From an uncultured bacterium (GTDB lineage Bacteria > Actinomycetota > Coriobacteriia > Coriobacteriales > Coriobacteriaceae): DNA of 19,130 bases. Where the stretch lies: positions 1-19,130 of the forward strand of contig CAJMRE010000035.1 in assembly GCA_905215755.1 (NCBI GenBank), read 5' to 3'. Positions 1 through 7,918 of this stretch are shown here, piece by piece. The stretch's first letter is position 1. Each line of letters starts with the position of its first letter. The notes beneath the pieces are model-generated. The model made no database searches. It worked only from the letters and a program-made list of their open reading frames with translations, and was not told the origin of the DNA. Made by a program: the position numbers and the translations under genes.

Positions 1-18
1 GTAGCGGGTGGTTTAAAG

Positions 19-37
19 CTGGCCGCTGCGCGGCCAG
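19..37. other. GC-rich hairpin near the window edge
   Basis: An 8-bp perfect stem (CTGGCCGC pairing with GCGGCCAG) closes on a 3-nt loop. It lies just beyond the terminator of the minus-strand operon. On the minus strand it is followed by CTTTAAA, a poor U-tract, so it could be a back-up terminator or belong to a gene left of the window. Only the hairpin itself is certain. Confidence 0.4.
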
Positions 38-49
38 CAGACTAAAGTC

Positions 50-82
50 TTGAAAAAGAGGGCCGGCACAATGCCGGCCCTT
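50..82 (-). terminator. Intrinsic terminator of the sigma-factor operon
   Basis: On the minus strand a 10-bp stem (59-68 with 72-81, core GGGCCGGCA/TGCCGGCCC) with a 3-nt loop is followed by CTCTTTTTC. It lies about 50 nt beyond the stop codon of the AI-2E-family gene at 132. This is a classic Rho-independent terminator ending the four-gene operon. Confidence 0.88.
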
Positions 83-131
83 CAGCGAAATTGCATGTTA
101 GCACGTATGAATGTTAACCCGAATTACCCCG

Positions 132-1541
132 CTAGTTGTCGTCATCGTCCATGGAGCCGTCGATGCCGGTATTGGTATCGTCGTCTGAGTTGGAATCATC
201 GTCTTTGGCGAAGGGGTTTTTGAAGAAACCCGTCGCATCGGGCTGCAGGCCCGAGAGCTTGATCCAGGGATTATCGAGCTCGGGCTTGGGCATGGCCTTG
301 GCCTCGGGCGCAGTCTCGTTGCCGATGAGCTCGGACTCGTAAATGAAGGTGTCGTCGCCGAGCGCGTCGTAGGCGGCGACCGGGTTGCCAGCGGCATCGC
401 GGTACGGCGTGCCCTTAAACACGGCTCCGTCATAGGCCACAAGCTGGCGGCCGGTCTCATTCTCGAAGTAGTACACGAAGATACCCTTGAGGGCCGCACA
501 AAGCGGGATAGCAATAATCATGCCGATGGGGCCCATGAGTGCCGAGCCAATAACGAGCGCCGTGAGGCTCATGATGGGATGCACCTGCACCGAGCTCTGC
601 ATGACCTTGGGCGAAATGACGTTATCGGTGACGTTTTGCGCGACCATCGTCACGATGAGCGTCCATAACGCCAACATGGGGCTGAACATGAAGCCGAGTA
701 CCGTGGCGATTGCTGCGCTCACCCAAGGACCGACGACCGGAACCAAATGCATGATGCCGGTAAAGATAGCCATGAGCGCCGCATACGGATGGCCGATGAT
801 CATAAAACCGATAAAGGCAAGGAAACCACCGCAGATGGACGTCACGACCATACCGCGCATGTAGCCGCCGACAGAGCGAGAAAGGATGGCGACCATAAAG
901 CGGTACGAGGTCTCCTTCTCCTGACCGATGATGGTGCAAATCTCGTGGTGCATGCGAGGGTAGTCGCAGGCCATCCAGTACGCAAGCACCAGACCAAGAA
1001 AGATCACGAACAACTGCGAGGCCGTATTGGTGATGAGCGGGAACACACCGCGGCCAAGCTCGGCAGCGATCTGAGACACATACTTCGATGCCACGGTGAC
1101 CAGCGACGAAAGATTATCGTCCAAATACTCCTTGAGCGGCGTGTTGTTAAGCGTCTTGGCATTCGAGATCATCTCGTTGAGGTCGCCACCCGCAACACGA
1201 AGCTGCTCGGGCAGGCGGCTCAGGACTTCCATGATCTGACCAAAGAGAATCGGCGACAAGATGCAAACGACACCGACGAGCACGGCAACAACAACAATTA
1301 GCGCGATAAGCGAACCGATGCCGCGATTCACGCCATGATGCTCGAGCCAATTGGTAATCGGGGACATCACAAAGGCAATGATGGAACCAACGGCGAGAAA
1401 CTCGATAACCGGCGCCAGCATGCCCATAAGGTTAAAGATGACAGCGGCGATGACAATGCAGCCGACAACAGCCCAAATGCGAAGCGTCAGAATGCGGGTG
1501 TCGCGCAGCACGCGATCGGTTTGTTGGGGGCGCTCACTCAT
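132..1541 (-). CDS. AI-2E/PerM-family membrane protein
   Basis: A 469-residue integral membrane protein of the AI-2E transporter (PerM, formerly DUF20/UPF0118) family. Family members have about eight membrane segments. They have been linked to export of small molecules such as autoinducer-2 and, in some bacteria, to Na+/H+ antiport. The sequence shows hydrophobic helices near residues 22-50 and 53-75, a helical soluble segment (about 110-160), then further membrane helices from about 175 to 355. These include the family-typical glycine/proline-rich stretch HLVPVVGPWVSA and the NVISPKVM region. Residues from about 365 onward form a hydrophilic tail ending in a very acidic Asp/Ser/Asn stretch, which is unusual for the family. 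The start overlaps the sigma-factor stop as ATGA, implying translational coupling. It is the last gene of the operon. The substrate cannot be deduced. Confidence 0.88.
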   Translation of the reverse strand: MSERPQQTDRVLRDTRILTLRIWAVVGCIVIAAVIFNLMGMLAPVIEFLAVGSIIAFVMSPITNWLEHHGVNRGIGSLIALIVVVAVLVGVVCILSPILFGQIMEVLSRLPEQLRVAGGDLNEMISNAKTLNNTPLKEYLDDNLSSLVTVASKYVSQIAAELGRGVFPLITNTASQLFVIFLGLVLAYWMACDYPRMHHEICTIIGQEKETSYRFMVAILSRSVGGYMRGMVVTSICGGFLAFIGFMIIGHPYAALMAIFTGIMHLVPVVGPWVSAAIATVLGFMFSPMLALWTLIVTMVAQNVTDNVISPKVMQSSVQVHPIMSLTALVIGSALMGPIGMIIAIPLCAALKGIFVYYFENETGRQLVAYDGAVFKGTPYRDAAGNPVAAYDALGDDTFIYESELIGNETAPEAKAMPKPELDNPWIKLSGLQPDATGFFKNPFAKDDDSNSDDDTNTGIDGSMDDDDN

Positions 1542-2329
1542 GAACGAATCATCACTCCGTCGGGGTCGATCTTGTCCTGAATCTTCTTAAGCGTGCGGCG
1601 CAGCAGGCGCGAAACCTGCACCTGAGAAATACCCAGCTTCTTGGCGATCTCGATCTGGGTCATGCCCTTTACAAAGCGCAGCTCGATAACCTCGCGCTCG
1701 CGCGGCGAGAAATCACGGATGGCTTCCTCGATCACCAAGCGGTCATCGGTAAAGTCGAGCTCATTGTCGTCGTCGGCGTAGCGATCGAGAATCGAGGGGG
1801 CATCGTCGGAATCGGACGCACCAGGAGCCTCGATGGGCACCGAGGTATAGGCCGAAGACGATTCCATGGCCTCCAGCACCTCATCGACCGTCACGTCCAA
1901 GTACTCAGCGATTTCCTCAACCTTAGGCGAGCGCTGTAGCTCGTTGGTGAGCTTATCGGTAGCCTGGTTGACCTTGGCCGAGAGCTCCTGCAAGCGACGG
2001 GGCACGCGCACGCTCCAGCCCTTGTCGCGGAAATGGCGTTTGATCTCGCCCAGGATAGTGGGTGTCGCAAACGTTGTGAACTCGAGCCCGCGCTCAGGGT
2101 CAAAGCGGTCGATAGCCTTGAGCAAACCCAGATAGCCGACCTGCATGAGGTCGTCGAGCGGCTCGCCGCGATTCTTAAATTTGTTGGCAAGAAACCTTAC
2201 CAGGTTCATATGGGACATGACGAGCTGCTCGCGCGCGTCCGGATCACCGGTTTCTTTGTAGCGACGAAACAGCTCGCGGGTTTTCTCCTTGTCCCAAGCG
2301 GTCTTACCGCTCCGGGAACGTTCGGTCAT
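1538..2329 (-). CDS. sigB: RNA polymerase sigma factor, SigB/SigF/SigG group
   Basis: A 263-residue group 3 sigma-70 factor that directs RNA polymerase to alternative promoters. Region 2 spans about residues 30-105: the core-binding segment DDLMQVGYLGLLKAIDRFDP, then the -10-recognition segment FTTFATPTILGEIKRHFRDK. Region 3 is about 110-160, and an acidic linker follows. Region 4 is about 199-255, with the helix-turn-helix GMTQIEIAKKLGISQVQVSR for the -35 element. The TPTILGEIKRHFRDKGWSVRVPR signature is typical of the stress/sporulation SigB/SigF/SigG family. The gene lies 1 nt after the anti-sigma gene and overlaps the next gene by 4 nt. The ATG is preceded by AAGGCGG at a long spacing, fitting coupled translation. 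Whether it is functionally a stress sigma-B is inference, supported by the partner gene upstream and a matching promoter before ftsH. Confidence 0.93.
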   Translation of the reverse strand: MTERSRSGKTAWDKEKTRELFRRYKETGDPDAREQLVMSHMNLVRFLANKFKNRGEPLDDLMQVGYLGLLKAIDRFDPERGLEFTTFATPTILGEIKRHFRDKGWSVRVPRRLQELSAKVNQATDKLTNELQRSPKVEEIAEYLDVTVDEVLEAMESSSAYTSVPIEAPGASDSDDAPSILDRYADDDNELDFTDDRLVIEEAIRDFSPREREVIELRFVKGMTQIEIAKKLGISQVQVSRLLRRTLKKIQDKIDPDGVMIRS

Positions 2330-2330
2330 A

Positions 2331-2708
2331 TTAGATATCCGCCTTGAGGTCGAGGGAAAGCGTCAGAGGCGCCGCAGTCTTTTCGCAGGAATCGCACACG
2401 CTAGCCAAAATGAGCTCGGCATACACGGCAGCCTGATCATCCTCATCGACAGTCGCCTGATCGCCAAAGGTAAAGGTCATGCCAACGTGAGATTCGTCGA
2501 CATCGAATTTGATCGAGATGCCATCGGAATCAACAGCCGTGCAGCCGAAAATAAATGCTTCCTCGGCAGCCATACGAATGTCCTCGATGCGATCGACGGA
2601 CATGGAGCAGAGCGCACCAACATTTGCCGCCGTCATGCGCACAAGGCGCGCCAGACGCGGGTCGCCGGCAACGGTCAGCGTAATGGGGCAAGTTGCTTCG
2701 CTACTCAT
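2331..2708 (-). CDS. rsbW: Degenerate RsbW-like anti-sigma factor
   Basis: A 125-residue small acidic protein directly before the sigma-factor gene. Its size, position and the helix DRIEDIRMAAEEAFIFG align with the N-box helix of RsbW/SpoIIAB anti-sigma kinases, usually of the form SEAxTNAxxH. Canonical members bind the sigma factor and use ATP to phosphorylate an RsbV-type antagonist. Here the Mg-binding Asn of the N-box appears to be Phe, and no DxGxG (G1) or glycine-rich lid motif is visible. ATP binding and kinase activity are therefore doubtful, although sigma binding may remain. The chosen ATG (2708) has GAGGAG 7 nt upstream and overlaps the DUF948 gene by 8 nt. A longer reading from 2822 only re-reads the DUF948 coding sequence in another frame. 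The family call rests on context and weak motif resemblance. No RsbV-like gene is in the window. Confidence 0.68.
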   Translation of the reverse strand: MSSEATCPITLTVAGDPRLARLVRMTAANVGALCSMSVDRIEDIRMAAEEAFIFGCTAVDSDGISIKFDVDESHVGMTFTFGDQATVDEDDQAAVYAELILASVCDSCEKTAAPLTLSLDLKADI

Positions 2709-3291
2709 CGCAGGACTCCTCGGTGGTCTCGGCGGGCGTGTAGGTGTAATACTGGGCTGCTTTAGCAGCAGGCTTCTGTGCATCATTGTCACCAGCAGCG
2801 ACATCGTCCGCGGCTTCGCCAATCAGGACACGCTCGGTCGGCTGCTCGGCTTCTTCGGCAGCGGAAAGCTTGCGCTCGGCGTCGGCCGCGGGAGTCTTCA
2901 CCTTGTTAAAGAGTTTCTGAACGGCACCGGCAGCGGAGTCGGTCACACTCGACACGGCATTGCTGGCCTCGGCCATACTGCCGGTGACCTCGGAAATATC
3001 GCGGACGACCGCCTCGACTTCTACGAGGTTGGAGGTAAGGGCATCAACTGCCGTCTTGCTCGACTTAAGCAGCGGCTCCATCTGGGCAAGTGCCGGCGTA
3101 AGCTCGTCGACAGCGCCGTCGAGTTTTGCCACCACAGGCTGAGCCTCGGCGATGGTATTGTTGAGGTCGTTAACGGTCTTATCGAGCGAGTCGACAACGG
3201 TGCGGGTCTTGCGCAGGGTAAGCGCGAGCTCAACGATGGCCCACACGCCGGCAACAGCGAGCAGCAGCAGGGCGATTTGAATGGGACTCAT
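2701..3291 (-). CDS. DUF948-type membrane-anchored coiled-coil protein
   Basis: A 196-residue protein with one N-terminal membrane helix (residues 4-22, IQIALLLLAVAGVWAIVEL). A heptad-like helical region follows, with repeated VDxLxxxVxxLxxxI patterns to about residue 130, then an Ala/Glu-rich disordered tail ending in acidic residues. This matches DUF948 proteins, which are often found near stress sigma factors and resemble the helical part of chemoreceptor-like membrane proteins. The biochemical role is unknown. The start at 3291 is chosen because GGGAGG sits 5 nt upstream. A longer reading from 3369 adds 26 residues with no ribosome site. It is the first gene of the four-gene operon and overlaps the anti-sigma gene by 8 nt. 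No confident promoter was found in the 100 nt upstream. Confidence 0.82.
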   Translation of the reverse strand: MSPIQIALLLLAVAGVWAIVELALTLRKTRTVVDSLDKTVNDLNNTIAEAQPVVAKLDGAVDELTPALAQMEPLLKSSKTAVDALTSNLVEVEAVVRDISEVTGSMAEASNAVSSVTDSAAGAVQKLFNKVKTPAADAERKLSAAEEAEQPTERVLIGEAADDVAAGDNDAQKPAAKAAQYYTYTPAETTEESCDE

Positions 3292-3391
3292 ACAAGCCTC
3301 CCAAAGGAATCGATATACAGACGGTTTCCATGGTACCCCAAAGGGGACCGAACATGCCATGAGCAGCAACGTGGGACAAAATTATCAGCAG

Positions 3392-4759
3392 CTACTTCGG
3401 TGCATTCCCGCTGCGGTCGCGTTCACTTTGCTCTACGCGCCATTCTTCCCAACCGCGGCCGGCAGGCTGCCAAAATGCACCGCGTTCCAAGCCTTCGGGC
3501 AAATAGCGCTGGTCGACCCAGCCTTCGGGATAATCGTGCGGATACTTATACACACCGTATTCATCGCTGCCCGGGCGATGGCGATCGCGCAGGTAGCTGG
3601 GCACCTCGCGAAGCCCACTAGAATGGATATCGGCCAGCGCCGCATCGATCGAGGCCTCGCACGCATTGGACTTGGGCGCCAAGCACACATAGAGCGCAGC
3701 TTGTGCAAGGTTAATGCGACATTCAGGATAGCCAATAACTTCAGCAGATTTAAAGGCAGCATGCGCCACCAAAAGCGCCTGCGGGTCGGCGTTGCCAACA
3801 TCCTCAGAAGCGTGAATCATAATGCGGCGAGCGATAAACTTAGGATCCTCCCCAGCATCGATCATGCGCGCGAGCCAATAGATCGTGGCATCGGGGTCGC
3901 TACCGCGCATAGACTTAATAAACGCACTGATGATGTCGTAGTGCATGTCGCCGTTTTTGTCATACGTAAAGCCGCGACGCGGGTTGGCAATCTTTACGTC
4001 ATCCACGGTGATGGGATAGCGCTCCCCCGCCGCCGGCGCTGGCGTCCCCTCGGTATCGGGACGCGTAACGGCAATCTCGCTCGCCAGCTCAAGTGTCGTC
4101 AGGGCCGAGCGTGCATCACCCGCAGCCAGCGTACAAATGGTCTTGACCGTATCCTCATCGGCCGAGAACTTACCGTTCAAGCCCTGCGGCGCCTCAAGCG
4201 CACGTTCAATAAGCGTGGCGATATCCTCATCCTTCAGATGCTCAAGCTCCACGACGCGACCACGTGAGAGCAGTGCCGAGTTGACCTCGAAGTACGGGTT
4301 CTCCGTCGTAGCGCCAATCATAATGACGGTACGGTTCTCAACTGCATGCAGCAGGGCATCCTGCTGCGACTTAGAGAAGCGGTGAATCTCATCGATGAAT
4401 AGAATGGTGCGGCGGTCGTACGTATTCAGGCGCGTCTTGGCCTCATCAATCACGCGACGCAGGTCCTTCACGGTACCCGTGACGGCGCTGACCTCGACAA
4501 ACTCGCTCTTGGTATGGTTGGCGATAATGTGGGCCAGCGTCGTCTTGCCCGTACCGGCAGGCCCGTACAGAATCACGCTCGAAAGCACGTCGTGCTCGAT
4601 CGCGGCACGCAACCATGAGCCCTTACCGACGGCCTTTTGCTGGCCCACGTACTCGTCGAGCGAATTGGGTCGCATGCGCACCGCGAGCGGCGCATTTTTA
4701 AAGGAACGCTCGCGCGTCGAGGCAGAAAAAAGGTCGTCCATAGCCATCCCGTGCATCAA
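3392..4759 (-). CDS. rarA: Replication-associated recombination protein A (AAA+ ATPase)
   Basis: A 455-residue RarA/MgsA/WRNIP1-family ATPase, which acts on stalled replication forks and gaps as a clamp-loader-like protein with SSB. It has Walker A GPAGTGKT (66-73), Walker B LFIDEIH (120-126), sensor 1 GATTENP (149-155) and the family's N-terminal LAVRMRPNSLDEYVGQ. A C-terminal MgsA tetramerisation domain follows, with KSMRGSDPDAxxYWLARM and a final YKYPHDYPEGWVxQ(R)YLP motif. Length is usual. The start is uncertain: ATGs at 4759, 4756, 4747 and 4741 are all in frame, and none has a strong ribosome site. A TATACT -10-like hexamer lies at 4787-4782 with no clear -35. The gene follows dgt by 43 nt and may be partly cotranscribed with it. 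Confidence 0.95.
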   Translation of the reverse strand: MMHGMAMDDLFSASTRERSFKNAPLAVRMRPNSLDEYVGQQKAVGKGSWLRAAIEHDVLSSVILYGPAGTGKTTLAHIIANHTKSEFVEVSAVTGTVKDLRRVIDEAKTRLNTYDRRTILFIDEIHRFSKSQQDALLHAVENRTVIMIGATTENPYFEVNSALLSRGRVVELEHLKDEDIATLIERALEAPQGLNGKFSADEDTVKTICTLAAGDARSALTTLELASEIAVTRPDTEGTPAPAAGERYPITVDDVKIANPRRGFTYDKNGDMHYDIISAFIKSMRGSDPDATIYWLARMIDAGEDPKFIARRIMIHASEDVGNADPQALLVAHAAFKSAEVIGYPECRINLAQAALYVCLAPKSNACEASIDAALADIHSSGLREVPSYLRDRHRPGSDEYGVYKYPHDYPEGWVDQRYLPEGLERGAFWQPAGRGWEEWRVEQSERDRSGNAPK

Positions 4760-4802
4760 TCAAAAACGTTTTCAACTAACCAGTATACCGAAAGGATACG
4801 AA

Positions 4803-6050
4803 CTACCGTTCGTTAATATAGGTACGATGCGGAAACTTTAGACCCGGGAACAGCTTGCTCGTCAGTTCGCAGAAATAACCGTCCGTCATGCTCGCGATAT
4901 AATCCACCACGGCTTGATCCTTGTCGTCCTGCCAGGCATAGGTGCGATCGTAGTAGGAAAGTTGCTGCTCAATGCGCGAAATATGGTGCTTAAAGATGTA
5001 AGAGGACTCGTCACCACTGTTTAGATCCCGCAGGCAACGGTCGTAGAGCTTTTCGAAGGCCTCGCGCAGCTCCACCTCGGAATCGCCTTCGATACCGCCC
5101 TTGCTATAGATCTTCTCGTAGTTCTCGCGCTTGGCTCGGCGGATTTCCTCAAACAGGTCCTCGCTCATCTCGATGCGCGGCTTACCATAGCTGTGCTCAA
5201 CGATATCGATGGAAGCGTGCGTAAGGATCCAGCTGTTGTAGGCACCGCCCCGGCCATCATCAAAAGCGTCGGGTGACAGCAGGCCCGCCGCGATCGCATC
5301 CTGACGGTCACGACCGACGTAGGCAAGGATATCCGAGATGCGGACCACACAGCCTTCGAGCGTCATGGGACGCAGATGCCCAATTGCGCTATAGCCCGTG
5401 GCAATGCAATCCTCAACCGTCTGGTCAAACTGGTCAAAGGAGCTCATGTCCGAGAGCTCAAACACACGCTGCTCGTACTCGCCGTTATGGCATAGCACGC
5501 CGTCGAGCGTCTGGAGCGACACGTTGCGGCCGTACAGTGCGTCGAGCACGCGGACCGACTGCACGTTATGGAAAAAATAACGCCCCGTGCGCTCATGATA
5601 GATATCGTTGAGGAAGCGCTCGCCGGCATGGCCGAAAGGCGTGTGTCCCAAGTCATGACCCAGGCCAATCGCCTCGATCAAATCGCAATTGAGCCCCAGG
5701 GCGCGACCGATATCGCGCGCAATACGGGAGACAAGCTGCACGTGCAAACCGCGGCGTGACAGATCGTCATTGCTACGGAAGCTAAAGACCTGCGTTTTGC
5801 CTGCATAACGGGTGTACGCCGGAAGATGAAGTATCTTTTCGGTATCGCGCATAAACGCCGGACGCATAAGCGTACCTTTGTCGGCGGCGCGATCAATACG
5901 ACGAATGACCTGATCGTCGTTGCAACGATACGGGTTGACATAGCCCGAAGCACGATCGGCGACAATGCGCTCGACCAGTTCGGGCGACAACGCCGAGGGA
6001 ATACGGTCCATGCGCGCCTTAATGACGGCCGTTTCTTGATTAGTTGCCAT
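4803..6050 (-). CDS. dgt: Deoxyguanosinetriphosphate triphosphohydrolase-like protein (HD domain)
   Basis: A 415-residue HD-superfamily dNTP triphosphohydrolase, which cleaves dGTP or other dNTPs to the nucleoside and tripolyphosphate and so limits the nucleotide pool. Metal-binding residues are visible in order: His103 (GLHVQL), His122-Asp123 in GLGHDLGHTPFGHAGE, and Asp230 in VRISDILAY. YFFHNVQSVRVLD matches the substrate-site helix of the family. The N-terminal RRIDRAADKGTLMRPAFMRDTEKILH leads into the usual YxRxxxKTQVF motif. The start at 6050 is chosen for AAGGAG 6 nt upstream. An ATG at 6077 adds nine residues and would place this ribosome site inside the gene. It follows the prepilin peptidase gene by 31 nt in the same direction. 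Exact substrate preference cannot be read from the sequence. Confidence 0.93.
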   Translation of the reverse strand: MATNQETAVIKARMDRIPSALSPELVERIVADRASGYVNPYRCNDDQVIRRIDRAADKGTLMRPAFMRDTEKILHLPAYTRYAGKTQVFSFRSNDDLSRRGLHVQLVSRIARDIGRALGLNCDLIEAIGLGHDLGHTPFGHAGERFLNDIYHERTGRYFFHNVQSVRVLDALYGRNVSLQTLDGVLCHNGEYEQRVFELSDMSSFDQFDQTVEDCIATGYSAIGHLRPMTLEGCVVRISDILAYVGRDRQDAIAAGLLSPDAFDDGRGGAYNSWILTHASIDIVEHSYGKPRIEMSEDLFEEIRRAKRENYEKIYSKGGIEGDSEVELREAFEKLYDRCLRDLNSGDESSYIFKHHISRIEQQLSYYDRTYAWQDDKDQAVVDYIASMTDGYFCELTSKLFPGLKFPHRTYINER

Positions 6051-6081
6051 GGCATGCTCCTTAAGAAGGATGCGCAATCGG

Positions 6082-6504
6082 TTACAAAGTGCAGCCCACG
6101 ACCTCGATTATGGCAAAAATCGGCACCAAAAACGGGAGCAATGGCAGGGAGCGTGATTTTGTGAAGAGGCAGGAGAGGGCCAGGACCAGGAGCGAAACGG
6201 CAAATGCCACGATGCCGCCCATAGGGTCGAGCGTGCAAAGCGCGAAGAGTGCTTTGGCGTCCCCCATGCCAATCCCCGGGGCTTGACGAAGGCGCCGCCA
6301 GAGCGACTCAGTAAGCACAAGGGCAAGGTAGACGATGACCGCAAGACCGGCATGATCAAGTGCAGTGTTAACGCCCCTGTCAAGCCAAACGCCCGCCAAC
6401 GCCGCCACGGCACATGCGCCGGCAAGCCCATTGGGAAACCGTCGCTCTCGGGCATCAATTGCCACGCCGGCAAAGATGCAAATCCAAAACGGGATATAGA
6501 CCAT
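6082..6504 (-). CDS. A24-family prepilin peptidase (CpaA/TadV-like), compact form
   Basis: A 140-residue membrane aspartyl protease related to the type IV prepilin peptidase catalytic domain. Both catalytic aspartates are visible: Asp17 in AIDARERRFPN (the D...R..PN motif) and Asp82 in GIGMGDAK (the GxGD motif). Several hydrophobic helices lie at about 3-16, 27-42, 50-66, 85-113 and 121-139. It lacks the N-terminal cysteine-containing methylase domain of PilD, as do CpaA/TadV and archaeal FlaK types. The start at 6504 has GAGGAGGAG 4 nt upstream; a longer reading would run back into the preceding terminator. No pilin, Tad or secretion ATPase gene is in the window, so its substrate is encoded elsewhere. 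It probably forms a short operon with dgt. Confidence 0.85.
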   Translation of the reverse strand: MVYIPFWICIFAGVAIDARERRFPNGLAGACAVAALAGVWLDRGVNTALDHAGLAVIVYLALVLTESLWRRLRQAPGIGMGDAKALFALCTLDPMGGIVAFAVSLLVLALSCLFTKSRSLPLLPFLVPIFAIIEVVGCTL

Positions 6505-6535
6505 CGGACTCCTCCTCGAGCTGCATCGCAAAAGC

Positions 6536-6577
6536 AAAAACCACCACAAAGGTGCCTGTCCCCTTTGCGGTGGTTTT
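6536..6577 (-). terminator. Intrinsic terminator of the glycosyltransferase gene
   Basis: On the minus strand, AAAACCACCGCAAAGG and its complement at 6537-6552 pair around a 9-nt loop with one mismatch. The stem runs into TTTTTGCTTTT. It begins 8 nt beyond the glycosyltransferase stop codon. Its stem is nearly the same as that of the terminator at 14354-14394. Confidence 0.88.
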
Positions 6578-6585
6578 GGTGGTGG

Positions 6586-7881
6586 TTATTTGGCGCCTTG
6601 CATGACCTCGTCAAGGGTAACGTTGACGGCGTGCTGCGTCGGCACCCAGTCGACCTTCAGGAACAGCGCGGCCACCGTGATGGGGATATAGCTGAACATA
6701 AAGATCGGGAAGGTAAACAGGTTAGTCACCAGACGCCACTTTTGCGCGCAGTGAATGTGCTTGTACTCAAAGATAGTCGTGAGCAGCGCCAGGATAAAGA
6801 AGGTCTGATACATCATGGCGAAGGTCATAATGAGCGAAGCGGCGCACGCCTGCATCTCGACTTCGGTAGCCAAGAAACCATGCGAAAGGCCACCCACAAT
6901 CAAGAACGTCGCATTAGCGAGCATCGAGATCAGCGATAGCAGCATACCCGGGGCGATCGTCATGAACATGTCGTAGGCGGCAAAGCGATGATAGCGGAAC
7001 GTCGACTTGACCAGATGCTTACCGTAGGTAAAGAACACCTGGTAAAAGCCCTTGGTCCAGCGCATACGCTGCTTCCAGGATGCCTTGAACGTCACGGGTT
7101 GCTCGTCAAAGAACTCCGCCGGCGCATAGCCAATGCGAATACCGTGAATAGCGCAGAACGTAGTGAACTGAATGTCCTCGGTCAGCGTGTGGAACTGCCA
7201 ACCGTGCATGCCCTCGATAACGCTTGACGAGATAAGGTAACCCGAACCCGAAACAGCGCAGGACGTCTTGCAGATATTACGCGCGTTGTTGAGGAAGCGC
7301 GCCTCGCGTAGATACCACGTGGCATTAGCTGCCGAGATCCACGAGCTGCCGAAGTTCTTGGAATTGCGATAGCTCGTGACCACATGGAAGCCCTGGTCAA
7401 AGGCATCATTCATCTTGGAAACGTAATCGCGGGAGATAACGTTATCGGCATCGAAGATAAAGTAGCCCTCAAACGTGTCGGGATACTCGTTGAGAATGCG
7501 GTCGAAGCCAAAGTCCATGACCCAGCTCTTGCCCTTGCGGGCCAGGTCATTGCGCTCGTAAACAATGGCACCGGCCTCGCGCGCGAGCTGCGCCGTGTTG
7601 TCGGTGCAGGCATCGGCGACCACGAAAACCTCGATGAGCTCGGACGGATAATCCTGGTCCTTGATGGAGCGAACGAGGTTGGCGATCACGGCCTCCTCAT
7701 TATGCGCCGCAATAAAAAAGGCATAGCGATGGAGTTTTTTGGCCTTGGGAGGCGCGACCTCGCCACGAAGAGCGCCAATGACAAAGAAGACCACCTGGTA
7801 CAGAAAGCAGACCGTGAGCAGCGTGACGACAATCTGGTTGAAGATCACGATGGGTGTGTTGGTTTGTAAAAAGGCGAGCAT
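6586..7881 (-). CDS. Membrane family 2 glycosyltransferase
   Basis: A 431-residue processive-type GT-A glycosyltransferase of the family that includes poly-N-acetylglucosamine, cellulose and hyaluronan synthases. An N-terminal membrane helix spans about 10-37. The catalytic domain shows AAHNEE (58-63, nucleotide-sugar binding), AD...TDN, the DxD-like FDADN (133-137), the acceptor/base TED (214-216) and QRMRW (251-255, the QxxRW motif of processive enzymes). About four C-terminal membrane helices follow (about 275-420). This suggests synthesis and membrane passage of a beta-linked polymer or transfer to a lipid acceptor; the sugar cannot be told. The start is set at ATG 7881 with GGGAG 5 nt upstream; an in-frame TTG at 7896 is the alternative. 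It stands alone, with a terminator after it and no adjacent deacetylase or c-di-GMP receptor gene. Confidence 0.9.
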   Translation of the reverse strand: MLAFLQTNTPIVIFNQIVVTLLTVCFLYQVVFFVIGALRGEVAPPKAKKLHRYAFFIAAHNEEAVIANLVRSIKDQDYPSELIEVFVVADACTDNTAQLAREAGAIVYERNDLARKGKSWVMDFGFDRILNEYPDTFEGYFIFDADNVISRDYVSKMNDAFDQGFHVVTSYRNSKNFGSSWISAANATWYLREARFLNNARNICKTSCAVSGSGYLISSSVIEGMHGWQFHTLTEDIQFTTFCAIHGIRIGYAPAEFFDEQPVTFKASWKQRMRWTKGFYQVFFTYGKHLVKSTFRYHRFAAYDMFMTIAPGMLLSLISMLANATFLIVGGLSHGFLATEVEMQACAASLIMTFAMMYQTFFILALLTTIFEYKHIHCAQKWRLVTNLFTFPIFMFSYIPITVAALFLKVDWVPTQHAVNVTLDEVMQGAK

Positions 7882-7918
7882 GCAGGCTCCCAGCAACGCG
7901 TAACGTAAACAATCGTAT

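Noticed and set aside
747..1301. Plus-strand open frame of 184 codons opposite the AI-2E-family gene.
   Set aside because: Antisense shadow with charged low-complexity composition and no motif.
3332..3349. Hairpin GGTACCCC-AAA-GGGGACC between rarA and the DUF948 gene, considered as a terminator.
   Set aside because: Short imperfect stem with no T-run; GGGGTAC was also considered as a sigma-B -10 box but has no GTTT at the proper distance.
4798..4813. Inverted repeat ACGAAC-TACC-GTTCGT at the end of dgt.
   Set aside because: Only 6 bp, overlaps the last dgt codons, and is not followed by a T-tract.
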